DNA from: Thermogemmatispora aurantia
Lineage (GTDB): Bacteria; Chloroflexota; Ktedonobacteria; Ktedonobacterales; Ktedonobacteraceae
Length of the DNA: 64,000 nucleotides
Direction: 5' to 3'
NCBI RefSeq assembly: GCF_008974285.1
Contig: NZ_BKZV01000003.1
Span: 434,001-498,000, forward strand
The number at the start of each line of letters is the position of its first letter. Position 1 is the first letter of the stretch. Below are positions 10,101 through 20,382 of the stretch, piece by piece. Under the pieces are notes generated by a model. That model did not search any database, was not told where the DNA came from, and was given only the letters and a program-made list of their open reading frames with translations. The translations under genes and the position numbers were made by a program.

Positions 10101-12474
10101 TCTCTTGCCAGAGCGCTGTCTCCTTGCAGACATCGGGCAGATCGGGATAGTCGATGATCAGCAGGCCGCACTCCTCCAGGTTGGGAGAGGTAATACGCCA
10201 GCCGCGCTGGAGATCGCGATAGAGGCGGTAGCCGAGGACGTTACGCAGGGCCTCGTCGGTTTTGAGACGGATGCTGTAGGGGGTATAGGCCTCCTCGCTG
10301 CTGGCAGCATACTGCGTCCGTTGCAGTTCGAGGGCATCGAAGACGCGGAGGGTCAGGTCATCGTGCGGGAGACCTGCCTTACCAGCGCGCTTGACTGCTT
10401 TATAGAGCGCCGCCCGTAAGAGGACCATCTCGACGAAATCGTTGAAGTGCCCGGCCTGCAGTGAAGCGTCCTGACGATTATCAGTGAAACTGAGCAGTTT
10501 GGCGGGCATACGCCGGCCTTCGGGCTGGTTGCCAGCCTGACCCTGACGGTCACCTTCGCGCAGATGGAGAATGGTCGAGAGCGAGAGCAGGGTGGTCGCC
10601 GTGCTGCGCCCTTCCGAGCTGAGGGAGGCCAGCTTGAAAAAATCGTTGCGCTGAGAAGCGCTATAGGTGACCTTGCAGCGCAGGCAGAAGCGGAAGGGCG
10701 TCGGAATGAAGTGGCAGAGCAGGCCCTCGCCCTCATGCTGGGCCAGGGTGCCATCGGGCCGCAGATAAAGCGGCAGCGGAACCGAGCGACGGGCAGAGGA
10801 AATGACGCGCTCCCGACCATTGACCACTTCCTTCAGGTCCCCCGGCAGACGCTCCTCGATCTCACCCCTGTCAACAGGCCAGGCGCCTTCCTGGCTCAGA
10901 TAGAGAAAGCCGATCTGACCACCACGCCCAGCCTTCCCCGCTTTGCGGCTGCGGCTGCCACCGCTATCCGTCTCGCTCCCGGCATCATCCTCTTCTTCGT
11001 ATTGATCCTGGATATCGCGCGCGATCAGCGTCTGGTCATTCAGCCAGCGCACACAATAATACTCCTGGCCACACTGGCGGCAGAAGACCAGCGGAAAGAG
11101 CAGCTGATCACGGCTGCCAGGCACATATTGCTGGGGCTGGAGCGTCAGATGGCGCTCGTGGGGATAGGCGAGCGAGGCATAGACAGTATCGCCTTTGCTG
11201 ATGAATTGATGCAGCCGGAAAGCGAAAGGAGGGATGCCAGTATTGGGATCGCGCACCTGCTCATAGCCCGCAAGCAGCCAGGCTTTGATTTTGGCGGCGC
11301 AGATCTCTGGTGAAGCACCGGTCAGCTGTGCCAGGAGGGCCGCCGCGCTCTCGCCCTCGCCGGCAATGCGGCGCGGTTGGGAGCGTACATAGCCGCGCTC
11401 GTGCTTCGTGATGCCAAACGTCTCTTCCAGCCAGATGGCCAGAGGATCGCGAAGAAATTCCTCATAGCGCTCAGGCGGCCTGCCTTCGGGATCACGGACA
11501 CAGGCGCTCAGGCGCTCGCGGAAGGTCGGCGTAGAGGTATCGACCTCCTCGGTCACGCGCTCCAGAGTCTCGCCGATGACGTGCTCGGGCCGAATGGGGG
11601 TGCCGAAGATCAGAGAGGCCATCTCGGCGATCTTGCGCTGCTGATTCTCCTGCCCCTCGTCGCTGATGAGTGTGGCCGAGGTGCCGATGCATTGGAGGGT
11701 CTCGCCGGGCGGCGTCAGCCTATCGCGTACGCGGCGCACGAGCAGGGCGACGTCGGCCCCCTGGCGCCCGCGATAGGTATGCAGCTCATCGAGCACCAAA
11801 AAACGCAGCCTGGCGGCATCCAACAACGGGCGCTCGTGCAGGCGCGTCATGATCAGCTCTAGCATCACGTAGTTGGTTAGCAAGATGTCGGGGGGATTTG
11901 CAATAATTTCACGTCGCTCGTCGGCAGTCTCCTGGCCGGTATAGCGTCGAAAGCGTACTCCATGCTCGCCGGCGCCCAGGCCGAGGTATTTCTCTAGCTC
12001 TCCCTTCTGGCTGTTGGCCAGGGCGTTCATCGGGTAGACGACGATGGCCTTGATGCCCGGCTGGCCAGGATGCTGCAGGACATAGTTGACGATCGGAATG
12101 ATGTAGGCCAGGCTTTTGCCAGAGCCTGTGCCCGTGGTGAGGACATAGCTGTGGCCCTGGATAGCCAGGCGGATCGCTTCGTCCTGGTGACGGTAGAGCT
12201 GCAGCGGATAACCCGCCGGCTCCTGGCTCGACTTGCCGCGGCGGAAAATACGGGCACAGTCGGGATGGAGTAGGCCCTCAGCAACCAGCTCGTCGATGGT
12301 GGCCCCAGGCTGGAAGCGCGGATTGAGCTGGATGAGCGGCTCCGGCCAGAGCAGTCCACGCTCAAATTCCTGCGTGACATAGTCGCGAATCTGGGGATCG
12401 CGAATCTGGAGAAAGCTTCGGACATAGGCAGCGTAGTCGCCGATCAGATGCTCGCGCAGCTCGAAGATGTTCAT
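7144..12474 (-). CDS. Giant DEAD/DEAH helicase with DUF1998 (MrfA-type zinc) domain and probable C-terminal nuclease domain
   Basis: About 1776 residues; first gene of the leftward defence operon. Numbering from the ATG at 12474, which is spaced 5 bases from GGGAGG (an adjacent ATG lies at 12477): Walker A TGTGSGKS at 114-121, DELH box ([15 protein letters not shown]) at 229-232, SAT-type motif III (GTSATL) and an arginine-rich motif VI ([10 protein letters not shown]) in a second RecA lobe. The last 400 residues carry a DUF1998-like zinc region ([12 protein letters not shown]). The extreme C-terminus (PDFLY...IYVDGD...RD...GYLVLRF) looks like a Vsr/DUF559-type PD-(D/E)XK nuclease fold. Size and order fit either a fused DrmA-DrmB of DISARM or a DruE-like helicase of Druantia; the DrmD and methylase neighbours favour DISARM-like. 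Family call firm, system name uncertain. Confidence 0.8.
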   Translation of the reverse strand: MNIFELREHLIGDYAAYVRSFLQIRDPQIRDYVTQEFERGLLWPEPLIQLNPRFQPGATIDELVAEGLLHPDCARIFRRGKSSQEPAGYPLQLYRHQDEAIRLAIQGHSYVLTTGTGSGKSLAYIIPIVNYVLQHPGQPGIKAIVVYPMNALANSQKGELEKYLGLGAGEHGVRFRRYTGQETADERREIIANPPDILLTNYVMLELIMTRLHERPLLDAARLRFLVLDELHTYRGRQGADVALLVRRVRDRLTPPGETLQCIGTSATLISDEGQENQQRKIAEMASLIFGTPIRPEHVIGETLERVTEEVDTSTPTFRERLSACVRDPEGRPPERYEEFLRDPLAIWLEETFGITKHERGYVRSQPRRIAGEGESAAALLAQLTGASPEICAAKIKAWLLAGYEQVRDPNTGIPPFAFRLHQFISKGDTVYASLAYPHERHLTLQPQQYVPGSRDQLLFPLVFCRQCGQEYYCVRWLNDQTLIARDIQDQYEEEDDAGSETDSGGSRSRKAGKAGRGGQIGFLYLSQEGAWPVDRGEIEERLPGDLKEVVNGRERVISSARRSVPLPLYLRPDGTLAQHEGEGLLCHFIPTPFRFCLRCKVTYSASQRNDFFKLASLSSEGRSTATTLLSLSTILHLREGDRQGQAGNQPEGRRMPAKLLSFTDNRQDASLQAGHFNDFVEMVLLRAALYKAVKRAGKAGLPHDDLTLRVFDALELQRTQYAASSEEAYTPYSIRLKTDEALRNVLGYRLYRDLQRGWRITSPNLEECGLLIIDYPDLPDVCKETALWQESHPALQAASSEVRQRLCRTLLDELRRGLAIKVNYLDPHFQEKIKQQSSQYLVPPWGLDEDEELLYASRVFAHPRSRTHERESVSNRYLSGLSRFGRYVRQELISALGSSLQLTVEDRQQIIRQLLAGLCKAGLVEAVTEDERGMGRGYQLSAAAMRWLPGDGRIPYHDPLRILELPQDQAMPVNSFFVNFYQRCAEDIRALQQIQAQEHTAQVPAARRQEREEAFRRAELPILYCSPTMELGIDIADLNVVNLRNIPPTPANYAQRSGRAGRSGQPALIISYCSTGSSHDQYFFRHPEEMVKGAVTPPRIDLTNEDLIRAHIHAIWLAETGLSLGQSLKDLLDLSGDPPALTIQAHVRQSLEDGQARERARARAARVLETLRSDLAEARWYSENWLDEELGHIAQRFDQACERWRGLYRAALAQRNTQDRIITDPSRSHQDKESAQRLRAEAESQLLLLTSGDHDNDVNVEQSDFYSYRYFASEGFLPGYNFPRLPLSAYIPARRTRQRDEYLSRPRFLAIAEFAPRAIIYHEGSRYVIHRSLLPRQADGSGIITSSAYLCSHCGYLHPLTAERSLEVCDACQRPLSRRLDQLFRLQNVSTRRRDKITSDEEERLREGYEIYTALRFSESRGRSLRVVARIESRGQTLGSLIYGQSATLWRMNFGRLRRRNEARRGFVLNKETGEWGKEDAIASDPTDALPAGTIRVIPYVEDTRNCLLFKPEQELDVAQMASLQSALKSAIQLCYQLEDNELAAEPLPHADQRQLLLFYEAAEGGAGVLRQLIDVPEALARVACEALRLCHYDPETLEDRRRASRAREDCEAACYYCLMTYANQRDHRLLDRARIRDLLAELRECRVVLAEETGPALAATAAEEVSATLLDEAREEIEREWLRWLQEQGYRLPTRAHWQPPYCSATPDFLYDGDADAAAIYVDGDGPAGVARAARDVESSEELYDQGYLVLRFGPREQWGELCRRYPHIFGREP

Positions 12475-12561
12475 CATGGCCTCCCGGAGAGCTTGCCTGT
12501 AGCACCTATTATAAGCTGCAAGTCTCCTCGCAGCAAAGACTGCCTGGTATGACCGTTCCAC

Positions 12562-12591
12562 TTGACGTTGACTCTAGCGCTGACCTAGAAT
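12562..12591 (+). promoter_or_regulatory. Candidate sigma70-type promoter for the McrBC-like pair
   Basis: TTGACG (12562-12567), 18-base spacer, TAGAAT (12586-12591), about 75 bases ahead of the McrB-like start in the gap between divergent defence operons. Confidence 0.45.
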
Positions 12592-12664
12592 AGGGCTAGC
12601 ATGGTTCACTTAGTGTCGAAGGGGTCTAACGTTAACAGCTTCAGCCGGTGAGGCACTACACTGC

Positions 12665-14110
12665 ATGGCCAGGTACTTCCTGCTTTCTTTGCCCAGGACA
12701 AGTAGCTATCTGCAGGCCATCACAGCCGGGCAGGCGCGCTTGACGATCCAGCTGACTCCACCTCCCAGCCTGCAGGTTGGCGATCGCTGCCTGGTGGCGC
12801 AGCAAGGTTCCTCACCGGGCGTGCTGCCTGTGGTCCTGAGCGTCATCTCCGTCAACAGCCCCGCGCAGACGGCCACGCTCGCCGTGACAGAACGCTATAA
12901 CCACCCCGCTGACCTTGACGCATTGAACGGCACTACCTACCAGACCAGCTCACAGAGCAGGCCGCCCCGGAAGGCGTTAGTAGCGGAAGAAGCGCCGCAA
13001 TACGATTACAGTCCTATTTTTCTCTTTCCATTATCAAAAGCAGATTGGGAGGCTATTACTGGATCGATGGGAGGATCAAGACTAGAAGAGCAGGCTCTGC
13101 TCAAGCATATCCACAGCTATATCTCGGCGCGAGGCTACTACTTCGATCAGGAAACGCTCTATAACTATCACATCTGCCTGAAGACGCGCCCTTTCGTGAT
13201 CCTCGCCGGTCTTTCGGGGACGGGCAAATCGAAGCTGACGCAGCTCTATGCGGAGGCCCTGGGGGTACCGCGCGAGCGCTATCTACGGCTGGCCGTGCGC
13301 CCCAACTGGAACGATGACCGCTACTTGCTTGGGTATTTCAATACCTTGAGCGGCAGCTATATCAGTGAGCCGGCCCTTGACTTCCTGCTGGAGGCCAGTG
13401 AACACGAGCAGGAGCTCTATTTCTTCTGTCTGGATGAGATGAACCTGGCGCATGTCGAATACTACTTTTCGCAATTTCTCAGCGCCTTTGAAGAGGAGCG
13501 TCCCGCCGACCGACGCATCACCCTGGTCAGCCGGCGCCTCTACGAGGAGCTGAAGGGGCAGGGGCAGCCGCTGACGGTACCGGCAGAGCTGCAACTGGCG
13601 CCCAACTTGCTCTTTACTGGCACTGTCAACGTCGATGAGACCACCCAGCCCATCAGCGATAAGGTGCTGGACCGCGCCAACACCATCGAATTTTTCTCGA
13701 TCGATCTGGACAAGATTCCGCAGCCCACGGTCCCGCCGGACCCCGTGCCGCTCTCAGCCCTCACCTGGCAGAGCTACAAAGCTCAGCAGCCGGACACCCG
13801 CTATCGTGAGCTGCTGCAGGCGATCAATGCCATTCTCAACCGAGTTGAGATCGGCATAGGCTACCGTGTTGTCCGTGAGATCGAGCTGTACCTGGCCAAC
13901 AGCGCTGGTTTGTTGGAGCCAGAGGTGGCGCTGGATCTGCAGATCAAGCAGCGCATTTTGCCGCGCGTGCGGGGAACAGAGGTTATCGAGGGGGTGCTGG
14001 ATGAGTTGCTGGCTCTGACGCGCGATCAGCGGTTGCCGCGCTCCCACCAGCGTTTGGGGGAGATGAAAAGCAGGTTGAAACGCGATGGCTACACCAGCTT
14101 CTGGCGTTGA
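12665..14110 (+). CDS. McrB-like AAA+ ATPase (restriction motor subunit)
   Basis: A 481-residue AAA+ protein of the McrB/MoxR-like clade. Walker A GLSGTGKSK is at residues 182-190, Walker B LYFFCLDEMN at 251-260, sensor-1 asparagine within TGTVNVDETT near 318-327 and an arginine-finger-like VLDRANT at 334-340. The first about 110 residues lack recognisable motifs and may be the DNA-binding or effector-recognition part, which varies between McrB proteins. In McrBC systems the GTPase/ATPase translocates and drives cleavage by its nuclease partner on modified or foreign DNA. It overlaps the next gene by 26 bases, so the two are co-translated. The canonical GTP-specificity motif was not identified, so nucleotide preference is unknown. 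A short A+T-rich stretch lies near 13010-13050. Confidence 0.8.
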   Translation: MARYFLLSLPRTSSYLQAITAGQARLTIQLTPPPSLQVGDRCLVAQQGSSPGVLPVVLSVISVNSPAQTATLAVTERYNHPADLDALNGTTYQTSSQSRPPRKALVAEEAPQYDYSPIFLFPLSKADWEAITGSMGGSRLEEQALLKHIHSYISARGYYFDQETLYNYHICLKTRPFVILAGLSGTGKSKLTQLYAEALGVPRERYLRLAVRPNWNDDRYLLGYFNTLSGSYISEPALDFLLEASEHEQELYFFCLDEMNLAHVEYYFSQFLSAFEEERPADRRITLVSRRLYEELKGQGQPLTVPAELQLAPNLLFTGTVNVDETTQPISDKVLDRANTIEFFSIDLDKIPQPTVPPDPVPLSALTWQSYKAQQPDTRYRELLQAINAILNRVEIGIGYRVVREIELYLANSAGLLEPEVALDLQIKQRILPRVRGTEVIEGVLDELLALTRDQRLPRSHQRLGEMKSRLKRDGYTSFWR

Positions 14111-15794
14111 TGGCGCCTGGCTGACGATCAACGGTCAGCCCCTCAGCTTTGCCCCCGACAATGACAATGCAGCGCTCAATCTCTCTGAATATCGTGTCTG
14201 TTACATCAAGGTGACGTCCTCAGCGCCGCACCCCATCAGCATTGTGATCGACGAGGTGCCGTTACACACCGAGCATTATGGCCTCTGGCAGTGGCGTCCC
14301 GAGCATTACGCTGGCCTCTATCGCCTGACAGTCCACGCTCCCGGCGTTGCGCCGCGCACGGCCTGGCTGCGTGTCTTTCCCCAGAAGCTCACCCAGCGTC
14401 TGTATGAGCAGATGAAGAGCGAGCTGGCAGCGCTCTCACTGGATCTGTGGTTTCGCTTGCTCTCTCCCGCCGTTGAGCGGGCCGCCTTTGGGCGCCGCCT
14501 GGAGGAGACCTCACCTGTTCATGACTATAAGCAAATTCGTGGCCTGGTGGAGAAGCTAGGTCCCGTGCTGCTGCAGATCCGCCGTCGGCCACATTCCAGG
14601 TTGCAGCCGGCGGCGCGCTCTGGCGACTGGCAGGCTGTGGCGCGCTTGAGCGGTGAGGCCCAGCCGCTGCCGGGTCCCTGTCTGGAGCTGCCAGCGCTAC
14701 GGCGTCCCTATGGGCACGTGCGCTATCTCCCGCAGGAGTGGCAGCTGCAGGAGAGTCAGCTCTCCTACGACGTGTATGAGAATCGCCTGCTCAAGCACTT
14801 TTTGCAGCGTCAACTGCCGGCCAGGCTCAGCCTGATCGAGGAGCGGGCCAAGGCCGAGGCCGAACGTCGAGCGGCCCTCTACCAGCGCTACCACAATGAG
14901 GAGGACCGCGCTCTGCTAGAGCGTCTACGGCGCGTGATCGCTGAGTGCCAGCAGATGCGACAGCGCTGTCTTTTCTGGAGCAGCGAGCCGTTTCTCAAGA
15001 CGGTACAGGCAGCAGCCTTGCCCGGCAAAGCCACCCAGGTCCTCTTAAAGCATCCCGCCTACAGCCGCTTCTTTCAGCTCTATCTGCAGTTTCAGCAGCG
15101 TCTGATGGTTGTCAACACCGAGCGCTACGTCAACGAGCTGGGCCAGCGTAAAGTGAGCGAACTGTACGAGATGTGGAGCGTTTTTACGATCACCCACCTG
15201 GCTGTCGAGCTGCTGGAAGAGCGTGGCTATCGCCTGGTTTCGAATACGACCTTCTACGAGGTCGAGAAGCGCTATTTCGAATTCGAGGTTCGCAAGAACG
15301 TGGCCAGTATTGCGCTGGTCAAAGGCGATCGAGAGGTGGTCTTTAAGTACGAGCCGTACTATCCTCATGCCTCAACGGTGGGAACAGACCCGGCGCTGGT
15401 CTCGACGCTCTCCAGCGGCGGCCCGCTGACGCCCGATATGGCTATCGAAGTCTATCGCCAGGGCGAGCCGTGGCGTGTGCTGGTATTCGATGCGAAATAT
15501 CGCTGGCAGCGCTCACCCAGCGGCCAGTACTATGCTAAGGAGCAAGATATCAATAAGATGCTCAGTTATCGCATCAATATCAGATACCAGTATTTGAGGC
15601 GTACTTCTGGCAATGTTCAGCTTCAGCGCAAACGGATTGTGACCAGTGCTTCTATCCTCTACCCGGGCACAGAATTGCAAGAGGAGGATGATGGACACAT
15701 CAGGGCTTTTCCACTCATCCCGGGGCAGGCAGAGCGACGGGTAGCGGCCATTCGGGCCCGGCTTAACGAGTTGCTGACGGCTGCCCAGTTGTGA
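14085..15794 (+). CDS. DUF2357/McrC-like PD-(D/E)XK nuclease
   Basis: A 569-residue partner of the AAA+ protein upstream. A beta-rich N-terminal half (DUF2357-like) is followed by the conserved YEMWSVF at 361-367 and a PD-(D/E)XK nuclease core: acidic residue within TPDMAIE (449-455), then FDAKYR (468-473) with the D-x-K signature, and a conserved DINKMLSYR helix at 488-496. These are the features of McrC-type nucleases that depend on an McrB-like motor. The ATG at 14085 lies inside the end of the preceding gene (26-base overlap in another frame). The last 32 bases overlap the end of a convergent hydrolase remnant. Likely role: DNA cleavage in an McrBC-type restriction system; target modification cannot be told from sequence. 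Confidence 0.8.
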   Translation: MATPASGVDGAWLTINGQPLSFAPDNDNAALNLSEYRVCYIKVTSSAPHPISIVIDEVPLHTEHYGLWQWRPEHYAGLYRLTVHAPGVAPRTAWLRVFPQKLTQRLYEQMKSELAALSLDLWFRLLSPAVERAAFGRRLEETSPVHDYKQIRGLVEKLGPVLLQIRRRPHSRLQPAARSGDWQAVARLSGEAQPLPGPCLELPALRRPYGHVRYLPQEWQLQESQLSYDVYENRLLKHFLQRQLPARLSLIEERAKAEAERRAALYQRYHNEEDRALLERLRRVIAECQQMRQRCLFWSSEPFLKTVQAAALPGKATQVLLKHPAYSRFFQLYLQFQQRLMVVNTERYVNELGQRKVSELYEMWSVFTITHLAVELLEERGYRLVSNTTFYEVEKRYFEFEVRKNVASIALVKGDREVVFKYEPYYPHASTVGTDPALVSTLSSGGPLTPDMAIEVYRQGEPWRVLVFDAKYRWQRSPSGQYYAKEQDINKMLSYRINIRYQYLRRTSGNVQLQRKRIVTSASILYPGTELQEEDDGHIRAFPLIPGQAERRVAAIRARLNELLTAAQL

Positions 15795-16269
15795 GAGGAG
15801 TCAGCGATCGGTCAGCAGAGAGGCGAGCCAGGGAGGGATCGCCGGTGATCAGCAACATGGGGCACTGGATACGGGGCAATACCTCGCGCCAGGGGAAGGC
15901 ACCGATCGCCGCATGGGCCACATCCAGGATGGCAATCTGTACTTCGCCTTTGGAGGCAGCCCAGGGGTCGATCTCTGCTTCGGCCCAGGTCGGTTGCAGG
16001 ACCCGGGCCTTGATCAGGCGCTCTTCGGGCGGTAAGGCTCGCAGTTCAAAGAGCCATTGCCAGGTCGAGGGGGACGCCGGGCCGTCAGGGGTGGCAATGA
16101 GGGCGTTGGTGACCTCAGTCTGCGAGGGCGAGGCGCCGAGGAGGGGAGGATCTTCGAGGACAATGGCCCGCACATGGTCGGGATAGCTGGCGGCGACCAT
16201 TGCGGCGGTGACCGCCCTGAGTGAGCAGTTTTGCACTACTAGCGAGCGTACCTGAGATCTGATGCTCAT
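15763..16269 (-). pseudogene. Remnant of an alpha/beta hydrolase gene
   Basis: About 168 codons matching the C-terminal two thirds of an alpha/beta hydrolase: the helix AAMVAASYPDHVRAIVLEDPP that follows the nucleophile elbow and the strand CPMLLITGDP that precedes the catalytic acid. The elbow itself reads NCSLRA instead of the expected GHSxGA, about 90 N-terminal residues are missing, and the reading frame ends before the catalytic histidine. It overlaps the end of the McrC-like gene on the other strand. These defects point to a dead fragment truncated at both ends. Confidence 0.7.
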
Positions 16270-16408
16270 ATGCAGCAGGGAATCTGGAAGACCGCTGGGT
16301 TGATAATCTTGAAAAAAAATAGATAACTATATTAAAATTAAGAAAGGCAAGATGGTGTAGAGTCCGTAGTGTGCTCTATCTAGAGGCAAGGAAGAAAGAA
16401 AGGAACTT

Positions 16409-16951
16409 ATGGCTCACAAAAACGCCTTCAAAGTTGTCCTCGCGTCTGTGATGGTTCTCACTAGCGTTTTCTTTGCGAGTAGTTCCGTATTTGCAGCTCC
16501 ACATTCTTCTTCGCCCTACGTCCCTCCACCTCATGCACTACCCCCCCAGCAATGCCTGGTTGTGGCTTTCCAGATACAAAATATCACTTCGCAAACGTTT
16601 ACCGTGGTAGCTCATACAACGAATAGCTGTGGCTTTACGTTTGACGTTACCACACGCATCAATAATGCCATCACCGATTGCCTTCCCTTTCCCAGTAGCA
16701 GCAATCCCTTTACCGTGACACTCAGGGACCGACAAACAGCAGCGATTCCCGTGAATGTGCAGGGGGGCTGTGTCGTATGTACCAATCATGTGCCTACAGC
16801 GTTTCCTCCATTCACAGTCAGAGTCACCGCTTTTGCTTTTGGCACCGTCCACACCCGTGGTGGTAACTTCCAAGCTTCATCCAATAATGCAGGCCCTGCT
16901 AACGTGAGGCTGTCAAATAACCCACATCCCTTTGTGCCACCTTGCCCCTAA
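16409..16951 (+). CDS. Secreted cysteine-containing protein of unknown function
   Basis: A 180-residue protein with a clear Sec signal peptide (basic start, hydrophobic core to about residue 27, cleavage likely after VFAA near residue 30) and a Pro/Ser-rich start of the mature part. The mature protein is beta-rich and has six cysteines, including a CVVC pair, which could form disulfides outside the cell. AAAGGA precedes the ATG. The region just upstream (about 16290-16345) is very A+T-rich and probably holds the promoter. I recognise no family. It stands alone between two degraded regions, so it may be a recent or lineage-specific gene. Confidence 0.65.
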   Translation: MAHKNAFKVVLASVMVLTSVFFASSSVFAAPHSSSPYVPPPHALPPQQCLVVAFQIQNITSQTFTVVAHTTNSCGFTFDVTTRINNAITDCLPFPSSSNPFTVTLRDRQTAAIPVNVQGGCVVCTNHVPTAFPPFTVRVTAFAFGTVHTRGGNFQASSNNAGPANVRLSNNPHPFVPPCP

Positions 16952-17202
16952 GAACCCCGGTTTCTGTCCCGGGCAAGCCAGCTTGTAGTTCACGCCCTTC
17001 CTTTCCTACTCTTGTCAGGGAAAGTCGTGGAATCTCCTCAGCAACATCCTCGACTGATGGCTCACGCTGGTATCATTGATAGGGGAGAGGAAACAAGGGG
17101 AGCCGCAGGACGTTGCACGAGACAACAAAGGTGAATAGAGACCAGGAGTTCGCTCAGACACTCATGAGGCTGCTGTTCTGACCTGAATGAAGGAGAGAGA
17201 GC

Positions 17203-18375
17203 ATGCAAACGCTTAGCACGACCTTGCCCCCACAACTGGTGCTCGCCGGTTCGACACTCTATGCGAGCCAGGGAAGCATCTACGGACTCGATACGACGAC
17301 GGGCAAGGTGCGCCGTCAGTATGCAGTCTCAGGGACTGCTGCCCTTGCCTTCGCCAGAGGGACACTCTATCTCAATGTGAATCGTCATCCAGACTCGTCC
17401 GTCCAGGCCCTGCGAGCACGCGATGGCTCGACCTTGTGGAGCTACCAGGCCGCAGGCCAGCTTGCTCACGCTCCTTCCCTTGCTCGGAACGGCGTCTACG
17501 TCAGTACGGTCGAAGGGGTCCTCTACGCTCTGCAGGCAAGGATTGGGAGGCTCCTCTGGCGCTCCTCCCTTGCCCCTGATCCCGCTCCTTCATCATTGTT
17601 TGGAGCAATAGTTTACACTTCGCCTTTTATCATAAATGAAACACTTTATATAACATATATAACCAAAGAATCACCTAATTGTTTTATAACTGCTTTTCAT
17701 ACGAAGGATGGCAGGCGCCTGTGGCAGGCCCTCCTACCAGACAGCAGCTCCTTTCCACTGGCCGCCGCCGATGAACGCATCTTTTTGAGTACCACGCGGG
17801 GATGTCTCGCCATAGACAGGCACAACGGCTCTGTGCTCTGGCACCAAGAGCTTGGATCACAGGTGCAGATGTGGTCTGCCCCTGTAGTCACGGATGACAG
17901 GGTGTATGTCAGCTTTTCTGAGGAAGCTGCCCCTTCCGTTGCGCTCTCGGACGAGATGAAGCACGAGCAACAGGCTTTCATTTGTGCTCTGCGGGCACGG
18001 GATGGCGCGCTCCTCTGGCACCAAGCCGTCGGTGGGACCTCTGCGGTCCGATGGCCGACAGCAGCAGCGCTGATTGACGGGGTGCTTTGTGTTGGTGCGA
18101 AGAGCGGCCCGGACAGCATCCTCTCTGCTTACCAGCCTGCCGACGGGGCTCTTCTCTGGTCTTCTCACCTCAGTGGGACCTGGCTTTCATCGCCTGTTGG
18201 AGCGGCGGGGCAGGTCTATATCAGCGATAATAACGGCGTGGTGTCCGCCTTTCGCCTGCGAGATGGGCAGCTGCTCTGGCAAACGGTTGTTGCGACTGAA
18301 GCACAGTCAACCGCCCATCTCTCGGTGCGCTCCTCCCCAATTGTCTTGTTGCCGGCATCCCCTTCCGAGCCTTGA
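17203..18375 (+). CDS. PQQ-like beta-propeller repeat protein
   Basis: A 390-residue protein built of repeated blades of the type 'v.aLra.dG.llW...l' (for example ALRARDGSTLWSY, ALQARIGRLLWRS, ALRARDGALLWHQ, AFRLRDGQLLWQT), the signature of PQQ-dehydrogenase-like or BamB-like propellers. No signal peptide or membrane segment is seen, and no enzyme domain, so it is likely a binding or scaffold protein. GGAGAGAGAGC precedes the ATG. In this type of genome such propellers often form the tail of larger kinase or STAND proteins, and the following region is indeed a STAND remnant. Bases about 17605-17700 are strikingly A+T-rich inside the gene, with rare ATA codons, unlike the flanks. Confidence 0.7.
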   Translation: MQTLSTTLPPQLVLAGSTLYASQGSIYGLDTTTGKVRRQYAVSGTAALAFARGTLYLNVNRHPDSSVQALRARDGSTLWSYQAAGQLAHAPSLARNGVYVSTVEGVLYALQARIGRLLWRSSLAPDPAPSSLFGAIVYTSPFIINETLYITYITKESPNCFITAFHTKDGRRLWQALLPDSSSFPLAAADERIFLSTTRGCLAIDRHNGSVLWHQELGSQVQMWSAPVVTDDRVYVSFSEEAAPSVALSDEMKHEQQAFICALRARDGALLWHQAVGGTSAVRWPTAAALIDGVLCVGAKSGPDSILSAYQPADGALLWSSHLSGTWLSSPVGAAGQVYISDNNGVVSAFRLRDGQLLWQTVVATEAQSTAHLSVRSSPIVLLPASPSEP

Positions 18376-18493
18376 GGATTTCCTCGATGCCTACTGTCGC
18401 GCAAAATGTATCTATAGATTAATCAACAAAATACACAAAATTGCAAATAGATATTGCTATAAATATTTCATCGCAGTCACTACCCTCTATATA

Positions 18494-19423
18494 AAGCCTG
18501 ACTGGCACCAGCCACTCTGGAAGGGGCGGCAGTCTGAGATCGTGACGGTCACCTTGCCTCCGTGGTCTGCCGAAGAGATCCGCCGTCTGCTCGCTCAGAA
18601 GGGTGCACTCCAGACCAGCGCGACCGGCGCCGCCGCAGCACGGCTCACAGCCGCCAGTGAGCGCCTGCACGAGCTGACTGGAGGTCATCCAGCTCTGGTG
18701 CAACTGGCCTGTAGACAGTTGCAGTCGAATCAGCTCCGCCTGGAGGAGCTGGCGCGTCTGGACCAGCGCACCTTTGACGAGCGCCTGGTTGCCTGGTTTT
18801 TCAGACAGGAGGGGCCGCTCACCTGGTGGCTGCTGGTCCTGGCCCACCTGCTGCCGGGGTCCAGCGAGCCAGGGCTGGCCCTTTCCTGGCTGGCTCACCT
18901 ACTCAGCCACTTCTCGGCGCGGGCGCCAGGGCAGGAGTCCCTTCGTAAGGCATCGCTGCTGACGGTGCCAGGTGTCCGCCTGAGCTGCGACGGGAAGAGT
19001 GTGTCTTTACAAGAGGAGATCCGTCACCTGCTCGTGCAGGTCGGCTGGAGGCTCCTCGATCCTGACGAACGCTTCCGTCGCGAGCTGAGCCGCCTCGTAC
19101 TCACCCACAGCCTCGCAGCCCTGGAGCTGGAAGCCGGCCAGGTGCTGCCCGAACCCGACTGGCAAGCCTGGCAGAGACTGCAGCTTCTTCATCACCTGAT
19201 CATAGAGCATCAAGAAGGCTGGCGACATGGGAAGCTGTTGCTCACTCGGGCCCTGGCCCAGCGCCTTCCAGCGGAAGGTAGCCGTTTGCTTGCCATCCTC
19301 CAGCAGTTTGAGGGACAGCTTAGCCCGCCCCAGCGTCGAGAGCTGCACCTATGGGAAAGACAGATACAACAACTCGAGACCACAGAGTGGGGACGCAGGC
19401 CAGAGCAGGCCGAGCCGGCCTAG
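18494..19423 (+). pseudogene. 5'-truncated STAND/AAA NTPase remnant
   Basis: About 310 codons in one frame look like the C-terminal part of a STAND-type NTPase: the post-ATPase strand VTLPPWSAEEIRRLL, the winged-helix start ELTGGHPALVQLACRQL, then a helical repeat-like tail. No Walker A or B motif is present and no start codon with a ribosome site fits; the frame runs back into unrelated sequence and an A+T-rich block at about 18405-18490. I read it as a gene that lost its 5' two thirds. An intact but unusual helical protein is less likely. Confidence 0.55.
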
Positions 19424-20115
19424 CCTGCAACGTCCCCACCCAGGCAGAGGGGAGCACACTGATGGCCTCCCTTGCGAGGAGACAAGCAAGAGAGCAGGCA
19501 GGCAATCATAGCCCTGGCGGGAATGCTCCTTCCCTTTAAGGCGGCATTCGCCGGAATAAGCTGCTGCAAGGGAATTCCATCGATGCTGAGAGGAATCACC
19601 CTGCGGTCAAGGCGACGCACGCTCTTCTGCCAACCGGGAAGGCTGGATAGGCCGGCAGCCAGCCTATCGGCCTCGCTCCCCTGCGCAATGGCAATAGCAT
19701 TAAAGGTCATATTGTTCGCGACTGTCCGATTGATCAGATCGGTCAGGTCCTCACGCAGAACCAGAATCAGGCCAATGGCGACCACGCCGATGAAGAGCGC
19801 CAGCAGAGTGGTACTGGTGCGCGCACGCTGCTGATTGAGATGAGAGAGCGCCATTCTGAGACTGACCTTGAGCCGCACCAGGAGGAAGGCAACGATCGCC
19901 CCAGGCAGGGCCAGCAGCAGCACCAGCCCACCAAAGGCAGGCAAGTTGCGAATGAGCAGCACAGCAATGAGCAGGGCCAGGAACACAAGTCCCCCCTGCT
20001 TCAGGTTGCAGCGTTCGAGCACTGGGAGCTTGCTGACAGCGAAGAGCACAAGGCCAAAGAGGAGGACCAGCAGGCCAAGAGCGGGCAGCGAATCCTTGAG
20101 GAGGACCCCGGCCAT
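19420..20115 (-). pseudogene. Fragment of an FtsX/MacB-type ABC transporter permease
   Basis: The 231-codon frame holds several hydrophobic segments, then LRMALSHLNQQRARTSTTLLALFIGVVAIGLIL and the start of a periplasmic domain (VLREDLTDLINRTVANN...). This matches the middle of the long FtsX-family permeases that normally exceed 800 residues: the N-terminal and C-terminal transmembrane parts are absent and no ATPase partner is adjacent. It is convergent with the STAND remnant. Likely a dead internal fragment. Confidence 0.6.
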
Positions 20116-20382
20116 CGCCTAGAAGATGATTACACCCCACCTGAGCCCGCCGGCAGCGCTGGTGTTGAGCCTGTCAGCTTTTCACGGGCGCGGCTTCATC
20201 GCCGGGGGCATCCCGCTGGATAGTCCCTTACCCCTGCTCGCTTCTCGTGAGGCTGTCATCGGCTTGCTCGTGGAAATCGCCTTTATCACAACCTTCACTC
20301 AACGCTTCTTGAATAGACTTGGCAACTGAGCTGTGCTGGCCTATACTATTGACAACTCGGCTCCTGAAAGGAGGGCCTCACT

